From Actinokineospora xionganensis (GTDB lineage: Bacteria; Actinomycetota; Actinomycetes; Mycobacteriales; Pseudonocardiaceae): a stretch of DNA of 64,000 nt. The notes beneath the pieces are model-generated. The model ran no database searches and had not been told where the DNA came from. It saw nothing but the letters and a program-made list of their open reading frames with translations. Both the position numbers and the translations under genes were made by a program. Of this stretch, positions 1 through 10,041 are shown one piece after another. The stretch is taken from the NCBI RefSeq assembly GCF_014323725.1, contig NZ_JABVED010000008.1:186001-250000 (forward strand). Direction: 5' to 3'. Positions within the stretch are counted from its first letter, which is position 1; every line of letters starts with the position of its first letter.

Positions 1-630
1 CTCCGTGGCCCGGGCCAGCGCCCAGGACATCACGTCGTCGTCCGGCCCGGTCTCCGCGTGGATGACGCGCAGGCCCGCGCCTTCACGAGCGGCCATCTCG
101 ACTGCCAAGGCCAGCGGCACCTCATCGGTGAGGCGGCCGACGGCGACACTCACCGTCGCGTACCTGCCACGGATCGCGTCCGGGTGCCCCTTCACCACCG
201 CCACCGGACACAGCGCCCGCGCGGCCAGGGGGCGCACCAGGTGGCCCAGGCCAAGGCCCGGGTGGTTGCGTCCGCGCGCGCCCACCGCGACCAGCCGGGC
301 CGCCGTGCCCGCTTCCACCAGGGCCTCCAGCGGATCGGCCGCATCGATGAAATGGCGCTCCACCGAAAGATCCGGGTATGCGTGCACCACCTGGTTGACG
401 CCGTGGGCGACCGCACCCGCGTGGGCGCCGGTCGACTGGTAGACGTGCAGCACGTCGCCGAGCATCGACGCGTGTCGCGCCGCCCAGGCCACCGCGCGGT
501 CCCCCAGGTACGAGCCGTCGGTGCCCACCACCACGCCGGACCCCGGCATCGCCTCGCCCGCCGACCGCCGCGGCCCGGTCTGTTCCGGCAGGGGGACGAA
601 CGGGCGGGCGTAGTGCAGGGTGTCTGGCAT
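1..630 (-). CDS. Universal stress protein (UspA family), C-terminal part missing at window edge
   Basis: The minus-strand frame is open from an ATG at 628-630 to the left edge, giving 210 residues with no stop. Residues 32-40 (GVVVGTDGS) form the typical first strand and phosphate-binding start of a Usp domain. The stretch VGARGRNHPGLGLG, followed by a CPVAVVKG strand, is the usual G-x2-G-x9-G nucleotide-binding segment that ends a Usp domain. A second Usp domain begins near residue 158 (YATVSVAVG) and continues past the edge, so this is a tandem-domain protein of the size common in actinomycetes (about 290 residues). Such proteins bind ATP and act in the cytoplasm in stress, hypoxia or dormancy responses; the exact role is unknown. 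It is transcribed away from the glgE operon. Confidence 0.9.
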   Translation of the reverse strand, partial: MPDTLHYARPFVPLPEQTGPRRSAGEAMPGSGVVVGTDGSYLGDRAVAWAARHASMLGDVLHVYQSTGAHAGAVAHGVNQVVHAYPDLSVERHFIDAADPLEALVEAGTAARLVAVGARGRNHPGLGLGHLVRPLAARALCPVAVVKGHPDAIRGRYATVSVAVGRLTDEVPLALAVEMAAREGAGLRVIHAETGPDDDVMSWALARATE

Positions 631-905
631 CGAATTCCTCACGTCAGCAGAGGCTCGGCATCACCGGCATCAACTGTGTCCTATTCCGACAGTGATCGCC
701 ATACCGCGAACCGGGAAATACCCCGGACGCGGGACGGTGGCCGGTGCCCGATCGGATGGTCTGTGGTCACCGGGTCGGGTGGTCTGTGCCCGGTGTCGGC
801 CGCGACCGGGTCCTAATTGGGCATGGTGGCGTATCGAGGAAGCGTCGCCCACACAGGTGGCTCTGCCGAAGGGGCGACGCGCTTGGCTTTTCCCGGGAGA
901 CTGCG

Positions 906-1061
906 ATGAGGCGCGCGGCACCGCAACCGAAGGACGACCCGTCGACGCAGGGACGCGACAGTGCGTCGGTTCTGGAACCCTACGAGGCGCCGGACCACGA
1001 CTGCCCGACGTGCGGAATGCCCACGACCGGTGTGTTGTGCACTTCCTGCGCGACCCAGTGA
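906..1061 (+). CDS. Small four-cysteine (zinc-ribbon-like) protein, 51 aa
   Basis: A short frame starts at ATG 906 behind a GGGAGA-like ribosome site and ends with TGA 1059-1061. The N-terminal 30 residues are polar and probably disordered. The C-terminus carries two CxxC knuckles, CPTC and CTSC, separated by about eleven residues, as in a one-zinc ribbon. Lineage-typical codon use and the spaced cysteine pairs support a real gene rather than a chance frame. No function is known. Zinc binding is inferred from the cysteine spacing only. It precedes the glgE operon by about 230 bp in the same direction. Confidence 0.6.
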   Translation: MRRAAPQPKDDPSTQGRDSASVLEPYEAPDHDCPTCGMPTTGVLCTSCATQ

Positions 1062-1294
1062 CCTTCGGATCCGACTAACCCGATGTGGTGATCCTCGTCC
1101 GCGATGGGGTGACCCGGCTTTCGCCGCCGAGATCATTTAGCCACAGTGGACGCGCGCGGCCGAGGCGATCGGGAGTAGCGCGGGCCGTCTCGTCACTCGG
1201 AAATCCGGAATTCGGCACCCGAGCGGGCGACGTTGTCCGACCATCGCGTGACCCGGTGCGCTCAGAATTCGGATCGGAAAGAATAGAGCTGACT

Positions 1295-3302
1295 GTGCGC
1301 ACCGAGAGTCGCCGGACTCATCCCCGATCCACACTCCCCAAGTCCGACCGCATCGTGATCGACGATGTCCTCCCGACCGTCAGCCGCGGCAAAGCCCCGT
1401 CGAAGGCCGTCGTGGGCGAGCACGTTCCGCTCAGCGCGACGGTGTGGCGCGAGGGCCACGACGCGGTGGGCGCCACGGCCGCGTGGCGCGGCCCGAAGGA
1501 CCGGGGCTGGCGGCGGACCCGGATGACCGCGGGCGCACCGGGCCAGGACCAGGTGGTGGCCACCATCGTGCCGGACCAGGTCGGGCTGTGGTCGTTCAAG
1601 ATCGAGGCGTGGAGCGACCCGTGGACCACGTGGCGGTCCGCGGTCACCGCGAAGGTCGCCGACGGCCAGGACGCGGACGCGCTGGCGAACGACCTGGAGA
1701 TCGGCGCACGCCTGCTCGACCGGGTCGCCCGCCGCCCCGGTGTGGCGGACAGGCCGATGCTGACCGAGGCCGCCGCCACCCTGCGCGACACCGACCGTCC
1801 CCTGACCGAGCGGATCCGGCCCGCGCTCGGCGAGCCGGTCAGCGCCGCGCTCTACGACAACCCGATCCGCGACCTGCTGACCACCGGCGCGCCGCACCAC
1901 ATCTGGGTCGACCGCGACCGCGCCGCGTTCGGCTCCTGGTACGAGTTCTTCCCGCGCTCCACCGGCGGCGTCGACGAGACCGGCGCGCCCGTGCACGGCA
2001 CGTTCGCCACGGCGGAACGCGCCCTGGACCGGATCGCGGCGATGGGGTTCGACGTGGTGTACCTGCCGCCGATCCACCCGATCGGCGCGGTCAACCGCAA
2101 GGGGCGCAACAACTCCGTGCACGCCGAGCCGGGTGACGTCGGGTCTCCCTGGGCGATCGGTTCGGCCGACGGCGGCCACGACGCGGTCCACCCGGACCTG
2201 GGCACGCTCGTGGACTTCAAGTCCTTCGTGGCCCGAGCCGACGAGTTGGGCATGGAGGTCGCCCTCGACCTGGCGCTGCAGTGCGCGCCGGACCACCCCT
2301 GGGTCACCGAGCACCCCGAGTGGTTCACCACGCTGCCCGACGGCACGATCGCCTACGCCGAGAACCCGCCGAAGAAGTACCAGGACATCTACCCGCTCGA
2401 CTTCGACACCGCCCCCGCCACCCTCTACGCGGAGATCCTCGAGGTGGTGACCGGCTGGATCGAGCGCGGGGTGCGGATCTTCCGAGTCGACAACCCGCAC
2501 ACCAAGCCGCCGGACTTCTGGCACTGGCTGATCGCGCGGGTCAAGCGCACCTACCCGGACGTGCTGTTCCTGGCGGAGGCGTTCACCCGGCCCGCCCGGC
2601 TGCACGGCCTTGCCCGGCTCGGCTTCACCCAGTCCTACACCTACTTCACCTGGCGGACCGGGAAGCAGGAGCTGATCGAGTTCGGCGAGGACCTGGTCGC
2701 CCACGCCGACGAGACCAGGCCGAACCTGTTCGTCAACACCCCGGACATCCTCCACGAGTCGCTGCAGCACGGCGGACCGGCGATGTTCGCGATCCGGGCG
2801 ACGCTGGCCGCGACCCTGGCGCCGACGTGGGGTGTCTACTCGGGGTTCGAGCTCTATGAGCACGAGGCCGTGCGCGAAGGCAGCGAGGAGTACCTCGACT
2901 CGGAGAAGTACGAGTTGCGGCCCCGCGACTTCGAGGGAGCACTCACCCAGAACCGTTCGCTGGAGCCGTGGTTGGGCGCCCTCAACGCGATCCGGCGCGC
3001 GCACCCGGCGCTGCAGCAGCTGCGGACCCTGCGTTTCCACGACGTCGACGACGACTCGCTGCTGGCCTACAGCTTGGTCGACCCGGCCACCGGCGACACC
3101 GTGGTCGTGATCGTCACCCTCGACCCCCACCAACCCCACGAAGGCACGCTGCGCCTGCCCCTGGCCGAGCTCGGACTCCCCGACCGGGTCGCCGTCGTCG
3201 ACCTGGTCTCCGGGCAGCGCTGGCAGTGGACGGACACCAACTACGTGCGGCTCGACCCGCGACGGGCGGTCGCGCACATCGTCTCGATCCCGAGGAGGAC
3301 CC

Positions 3303-3313
<11 letters not shown>
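1295..3313 (+). CDS. glgE: Alpha-1,4-glucan:maltose-1-phosphate maltosyltransferase GlgE
   Basis: GlgE (GH13_3) extends alpha-1,4-glucan chains by transferring maltosyl units from alpha-maltose-1-phosphate in the cytoplasm. The GTG start at 1295 gives 672 residues, close to the family's usual 660-700. The frame stays open upstream to 1085, but that extension lacks family character, while RIVIDDVLP near residue 14 is the typical N-terminus. An N-terminal beta domain is followed by the GH13 barrel. The nucleophile is Asp399 in [10 protein letters not shown] and the acid/base is Glu428 in [10 protein letters not shown]. Near residue 260 the sequence [12 protein letters not shown] is the family signature. 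The stop lies 11 bp inside treS, so translation is probably coupled. It is the first gene of the glgE-treS-mak-glgB operon. Confidence 0.97.
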
Positions 3314-5014
<1,701 letters not shown>

Positions 5015-5018
<4 letters not shown>

Positions 5019-6376
5019 CCGCACTTGTCGACGCCTTGGGAGACACGCTGCGCCAGTGGCTGCCCGCGCAGCGGTGGTTCGCCGCGAAGGACAGCGTGGT
5101 CGAGCGGGTGAGCGCCGTGCGGGCCCACGTGCTGCGCGACGCCGATCCGATCCTGGTGCACACGGTGGTGGCGGTCGACCTCGGCGCGGAAACCCAGCAC
5201 TACCAACTGTTGCTGGGTCTGCGGCCGAGCCTGCCGGAGCACCTCGCGCACGCCTCGATCGGCTGCCACGAGGGCATGGCCGTCTACGACGCGGCGCACG
5301 ACGCGGAGATGCTCAGTCTGCTGCTGGGACTGATCGCGTCCGACAGCTTGGTCGGTGAGTTGCGGTTCGCCGCCGAACCGGGTGTACGGCTCGACCCGGA
5401 CCTGCGGCCCCGCCCGGTCCTGGCCGAGCAGAGCAACACCTCGGTCGTCTATGGCCAGCAGTACATCCTGAAGCTGTTCCGCCGCGTCTCCCCCGGTGAC
5501 AACCCGGACGTCAGCCTGCACCGGGCGCTGCACTCGGTGGACTCCGAGCACATCGCCACACCACTGGGCAGTGTCCGCGCGCCGCTGCTCGGCGTCGACA
5601 CGGATCTGGTGTTCCTGCAGGAATTCCTGCCCGCGGCGGCCGACGGCTGGCCGATGGCCACGGCGAGCGTGCGCGACCTGCTCGCGGGCACGGGCGGCGA
5701 CGCGGCCCGGGTCGGCGGGGACTTCGCGGCCGAGTCGTTCCGACTGGGACAGACAGTCGCCGCCCTGCACGCGGATCTGCGGACCGCGCTCGGGGAGACG
5801 GTCACCGAGTCGGGGCACGCGGCGGAACTCGCCGCCACCATGCACCGCAGGCTCGACCACGCGCTGGCCCGCGCGCCGGAACTGGGTCGGTATGAGGCGG
5901 ACATCCGGGCGGTGTACGACCGGGTCGCCGGCGCGCCGGGTCCGATGCGGGTGCAGCGGATCCACGCGGACCTGCACCTGGGGCAGGCTTTGCGCACCCC
6001 GGCACGCTGGGTAGTGATCGACTTCGAGGGTGAGCCCGCGGCGTCGAGGCAGGACCGGGAGACGCCGTGCTCACCGTTGCGGGATGTGGCGGGAATGCTC
6101 AGATCGTTCGACTACGCGGCCAACCACCTCCTGGTGGGCTGCGCGCCCGCCGGCGGCCTGCACGAGCAGGCCCGGCTGTGGACCGAGCGCAACCGCACCG
6201 CGTTCTGCGATGGCTACGCGGATTTGGCCGAAGATCCACGGGCCGACTCCGCCCTGCTTGACGCGTTCGAGTTGGATAAGGCCGTGTACGAGGTGGCCTA
6301 CGAGCGCACCCACCGGCCCACGTGGGTCGGGATTCCGCTTGCCGCCGTCGATCGACTCCTAGGAACCCAGCCATGA
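5015..6376 (+). CDS. mak: Maltokinase (Pep2/Mak)
   Basis: This kinase makes alpha-maltose-1-phosphate from maltose and ATP, the donor used by GlgE. At 453 residues it has the usual stand-alone length. The N-terminal cap begins [15 protein letters not shown], a maltokinase hallmark. The C-terminal lobe is aminoglycoside-phosphotransferase-like, with the catalytic loop HADLHLGQ (Asp319) and the metal-binding IDFEGEP (Asp336). It overlaps treS through an ATGA junction (5015-5018) and glgB through another (6373-6376), which indicates one polycistronic, coupled message. Confidence 0.95.
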
Positions 6377-8571
6377 CCAAGGCCCTGGCCGACGTCCACC
6401 TCACGATCGACACCGCTGCCGCGCCGCTGTCCACCGACGACCTGGGCAGACTTCTGGCGGGCGCGCACCACGACCCGCACTCGGTGCTCGGGCCGCACCG
6501 CGTCGCGGAGGGCACCGTGATGCGGGTGCTGCGGCCCGGCGCGAGCGAGGTGCGGGTGCTCGCCGACGGGTCGAGCTACCGGCTTCGTGATCTGGGTGGC
6601 GTGTTCGCCGGGGTGGTCCCGCTGGTGTTGGAAGACTACCGACTGGCCGTGGTGTATCCGGAGGGCGCCGCCGAGGTCGACGACCCGTACCGGTGGCTGC
6701 CGACGGTGGGCGAGTTCGACCTGCACCTCATCGGCGAGGGCAGGCACGAGCGGCTGTGGGAGGTGCTCGGCGCGCACCCCCGGCAATTCGACACAGCGGC
6801 GGGCCCGGTCGAGGGCACGTCGTTCGCGGTGTGGGCGCCGACGGCCCGCGGTGTGCGGGTCACCGGGGACTTCGACCACTGGGACGGACAGGCGACACCG
6901 CTGCGGTCGCTGGGTTCTTCGGGCGTGTGGGAGCTGTTCGTGCCCGGCGTCGGCCCAGGAACCCGCTACAAGTTCCGCATTCTCGGCGCCGACGGGAACT
7001 GGCACGAGAAGGCCGACCCGATGGCGTTCGCCACCGAGGTCCCCCGCGCGACGGCGTCGGTGGTCTTCCAGTCGGTTCACCAGTGGCACGACGACGAGTG
7101 GATGGCCAAGCGGGCGACGACGGAGTGGTCCTCGGAGCCGGTCAGCGTGTACGAAGTCCACTTGGGATCGTGGCGGCCCGGCCTGTCGTATCGGGAGCTG
7201 GCAACGGAACTCGGCGATTACGTCTCGCGGCACGGGTTCACCCACGTGCAGCTGATGCCGGTGGCCGGGCACCCCTTCATCGGGTCGTGGGGCTACCAGG
7301 TCACTTCCTACTACGCCCCCACACCACGCTTCGGCTCACCGGACGACTTCCGCTTCTTCGTCGACCACCTCCACAACCTCGGTATCGGAGTCCTGGTCGA
7401 CTGGGTGCCCGCCCACTTCCCGCGCGACGAGTGGGCGCTGGCCAGGTTCGACGGCAGCACCCTGTACGAGCACCCCGACCCCCGGCGCGGCGAGCACCCG
7501 GACTGGGGCACCCTGATCTTCGACTTCGGCAGGCCCGAGGTCCGCAACTTCCTGGTCGCCAACGCCCTCTTCTGGCTCGAAGAGTTCCATGTGGACGGAC
7601 TGCGGGTCGACGCGGTCGCCTCGATGCTGTACCTGGACTACTCCCGCGAAGACGGCCAGTGGTACCCGAACGAGCATGGCGGCCGCGAAAACCTCGACGC
7701 GGTCAGCTTCCTCCAGGAACTCAACGCGACGGCCTACAAGAACCACCCCGGCATCATGATGGTGGCCGAGGAGTCGACCTCGTGGCCGGGCGTCACCCGG
7801 CCGACTCACCTGGGCGGGCTCGGGTTCGGCTTCAAGTGGAACATGGGCTGGATGCACGACACCCTCAGGTACCTGGCTCATGACCCGATGTACCGCTCCC
7901 ACCACCACGACGAAATGACGTTCTCGCTGTTGTACGCGTTCAGCGAGAACTTCATGCTCCCGCTCTCCCACGACGAAGTGGTGCACGGCAAGGGCTCCCT
8001 GTGGAACCGAATGCCCGGCGATGAGTGGAACAAGGCAGCGGGATTGCGGGCGCTGTACGGATTCATGTGGGCGCATCCAGGCAAGCAACTGCTGTTCATG
8101 GGCGGCGAATTCGGCCAGACCGGTGAGTGGTCAGTGGAGGCGTCCCTTGAATGGCCCCTCCTGGACTCCCCCAACCACGCGGGCCTGTCGCGACTCGTGA
8201 CCGACCTGAACAAGACCTACCGGGACACGCAAGCGCTTTACAGCGTCGACGGATCCCCAGAAGGCTTCTCCTGGATAGCGGCAGATGACTACCAGGGCAA
8301 CGTCCTGTCCTTCGCGCGCATCGGCAAGGAAGGCTCACAGTTGGTGTGCGTGGCCAATTTCGCGGGCATCCCACACCACGACTACCGAATCGGCCTGCCA
8401 TCAGGCGGAAACTGGCGCGAAGTACTGAACACCGACGACACGGGCTATGGCGGATCAGGCGTGGTCAACCCGGAGATCAAGGTGGAAGCAGAGGAATGCC
8501 ACGGCAGGCCGCACTCAACCGAACTGTCACTGCCACCCTCAGGCGTGATCTGGCTGACACCGGCCGACTAG
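6373..8571 (+). CDS. glgB: 1,4-alpha-glucan branching enzyme GlgB
   Basis: GlgB introduces alpha-1,6 branches into the linear glucan built by GlgE. From the ATG at 6373, which overlaps the mak stop, the product has 732 residues, normal for actinobacterial GlgB; an upstream in-frame start at 6322 would lie inside mak and is unlikely. The order is an extra N-terminal beta module, a CBM48 domain around residues 115-215 ([16 protein letters not shown]), the GH13_9 barrel and a C-terminal beta domain. Catalytic residues are Asp413 ([11 protein letters not shown]), Glu466 ([11 protein letters not shown]) and Asp534 ([14 protein letters not shown]). Codon choice drifts toward A-ending codons in the last ~450 bp. 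Confidence 0.97.
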   Translation: MTKALADVHLTIDTAAAPLSTDDLGRLLAGAHHDPHSVLGPHRVAEGTVMRVLRPGASEVRVLADGSSYRLRDLGGVFAGVVPLVLEDYRLAVVYPEGAAEVDDPYRWLPTVGEFDLHLIGEGRHERLWEVLGAHPRQFDTAAGPVEGTSFAVWAPTARGVRVTGDFDHWDGQATPLRSLGSSGVWELFVPGVGPGTRYKFRILGADGNWHEKADPMAFATEVPRATASVVFQSVHQWHDDEWMAKRATTEWSSEPVSVYEVHLGSWRPGLSYRELATELGDYVSRHGFTHVQLMPVAGHPFIGSWGYQVTSYYAPTPRFGSPDDFRFFVDHLHNLGIGVLVDWVPAHFPRDEWALARFDGSTLYEHPDPRRGEHPDWGTLIFDFGRPEVRNFLVANALFWLEEFHVDGLRVDAVASMLYLDYSREDGQWYPNEHGGRENLDAVSFLQELNATAYKNHPGIMMVAEESTSWPGVTRPTHLGGLGFGFKWNMGWMHDTLRYLAHDPMYRSHHHDEMTFSLLYAFSENFMLPLSHDEVVHGKGSLWNRMPGDEWNKAAGLRALYGFMWAHPGKQLLFMGGEFGQTGEWSVEASLEWPLLDSPNHAGLSRLVTDLNKTYRDTQALYSVDGSPEGFSWIAADDYQGNVLSFARIGKEGSQLVCVANFAGIPHHDYRIGLPSGGNWREVLNTDDTGYGGSGVVNPEIKVEAEECHGRPHSTELSLPPSGVIWLTPAD

Positions 8572-8689
8572 CACCCCAGGAGCCACCAAACGCAAGGGGC
8601 AGTACCGAACAGGCACCCGAAGACCAAGACCGCAGGCACCCATCATGCCCACAAGCACCACGAGGTAGACGCAAGGCAGAAAGGACGAC

Positions 8690-9106
8690 GTGGCGAATCG
8701 ATCGATCAAATACGTCCTAGTCCGAGCCTTCCAACGCCGAATCCTCAACCCCGTCGTCCGAGCGATGGCAAACCGAGACATCCTCCCCCCATCAACAGCC
8801 ATCCTCGAAACAACGGGCCGCAAAACCCAGAAACCACGCCAGATCCCCGTAACCAATGGCACCATCGGCGACACCTTCTGGATCGTCGCCGAGCACGGCC
8901 GCAAAGCCGACTACGTGCGCAACCTCATCGCCAACCCCCGAGTGCGGGTCAAGGTGGGACGCACCTGGCGTGAAGGCACCGCCCACGTCCTCCCCGAAGA
9001 CGACGCCCGGGCGCGTTCCAAGCAACTCCCACACCAGGTGAACCAGCGAACGGTCCGCATCGTCGGCACCGACCTGCTGACCATTCGGATCGATCTCGAA
9101 CCCTGA
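8690..9106 (+). CDS. Nitroreductase/deazaflavin (F420)-dependent oxidoreductase family protein
   Basis: The 138-residue product matches the split-barrel DDN-like family, known from mycobacterial Ddn, in which many members bind coenzyme F420. Visible family features are ETTGRKTQKPRQIPV near residue 40, FWIVAEHGRKADYVRNL around residues 63-79, and VRVKVGRTWREGTAHVL after it. The GTG start lies behind an AGAAAGGACGACG ribosome site. The substrate cannot be predicted; family members reduce diverse quinones, nitro compounds or enones. It follows glgB by 118 bp and may be read with it or separately. Confidence 0.85.
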   Translation: MANRSIKYVLVRAFQRRILNPVVRAMANRDILPPSTAILETTGRKTQKPRQIPVTNGTIGDTFWIVAEHGRKADYVRNLIANPRVRVKVGRTWREGTAHVLPEDDARARSKQLPHQVNQRTVRIVGTDLLTIRIDLEP

Positions 9107-9130
9107 GCGCGACCTGCTGAGAAGAGCGCC

Positions 9131-9896
9131 ATGAACTGGGAGATCGTGGAGTCCGGCCCCATCGACGCGGCGCGCTCCGTGTTGTTGTTGCCGGGTGGGA
9201 TGTGTACCGCGGCCTTCTATCAGGACCTGATGGCCGAGCCGAGCCTCACCGGGGTCCGCATGGTCGCCGCGACCCTGCCGGGGTTCGGCGGGACTCCCCC
9301 GCCCGAGGATCTCGGCTTGGGCAACCACGCCCGGCTCGCCGCCGACCTGGCCGCGGAGCATGGCTGCGACGCGGTGGTGGGACACAGCTTCGGCGCCAAC
9401 GTCGCCGTGGAGATGGCGGTCTCGGCTGGGTTCACCGGTCCGCTGGTGCTGTTGGCGCCGAGCCTGTCGCGGGGCGACGCGTCGATGGTTCTGCGGGTTT
9501 TGAACCAGCTCGGGAAGGTGTTGGGCATCTGCCCTTCGTCGCGGCGCTCAAGGCATTGGGTCCCGCGCTGAAGAAGGAGGTCTCCCCGAAACGCCACGCG
9601 GCACGGACGGCGGAGATCGGCCGGAATGGTCCCTGCGTCAACCGGCGCCAGGTCCGCGCGTACCTGGACTATCTGGACCGGCCGGTCGCCGGGCGCTCTG
9701 CGCGAGCGGTGTCTCCGCATGGCTGGTGTTCGGCGAGAAGGACGACGTCGGCCTGACCGACGACGAGCGGTCGGAACTCGAAGCCCGCGCACAGACCAAG
9801 GTGGTCATGGTCCCCGGCGCCGGTCACATGACCCTGACCTCGCACCCCACCCTGGTGGCCGAGATCCTGCTCGAAGCACTCGCCTCAGTGCACTGA
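9131..9896 (+). pseudogene. Alpha/beta-hydrolase, broken by at least two frameshifts
   Basis: The first frame (9131 to about 9530) encodes the N-terminal half of an alpha/beta hydrolase: an oxyanion region near LLLPGGMCTAAFY and the nucleophile elbow GHSFGAN. It then runs out of frame. The continuing protein appears in the next frame from about 9533 (PFVAALKALGPALKKEV ... YLDYLDRP). It shifts again near 9700, where AWLVFGEKDDVGLTDDE and the terminal GAGHMTLTSHP (acid and His regions) resume and end at TGA 9894-9896. Together the pieces give one hydrolase of normal length (about 255 residues). Either the gene is decaying or the assembly has indels; two independent shifts favour a true pseudogene. 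Confidence 0.75.
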
Positions 9897-9918
9897 TGTG
9901 AAAGCCCAACCCACCCCC

Positions 9919-10018
9919 GCTCGGTCGCGGTGACGTTTCGGGGGTCCCGCTCAAACACGCCATCGAAGTTGGCAGTGTTCGGGCGGGACCCCGAAACGTC
10001 ACACAAATGCGACCGAGC
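9919..10018. repeat. 100-bp near-perfect inverted repeat between convergent genes
   Basis: Perfect 10-bp ends GCTCGGTCGC (9919-9928) and GCGACCGAGC (10009-10018) bracket long inner arms. GTGACGTTTCGGGG with TCCCGC on the left pairs with GCGGGACCCCGAAACGTCAC on the right. The hairpin closes at GCCA/TGGC around a seven-base loop (9963-9969). A few transitions, one extra G and a short right-arm bulge (ACAAAT) break the symmetry. It lies between the converging hydrolase pseudogene and the propeller gene. It could act as a bidirectional terminator or be a dispersed palindromic repeat; no run of T follows. Confidence 0.85.
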
Positions 10019-10041
10019 CGCGCCGGCGGCACGTCACACAG

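Noticed and set aside
1085-1294. An N-terminal extension of GlgE
   Set aside because: The frame is open, but the added 70 residues are Arg/Ser-rich and unlike GlgE; family similarity starts just after GTG 1295.
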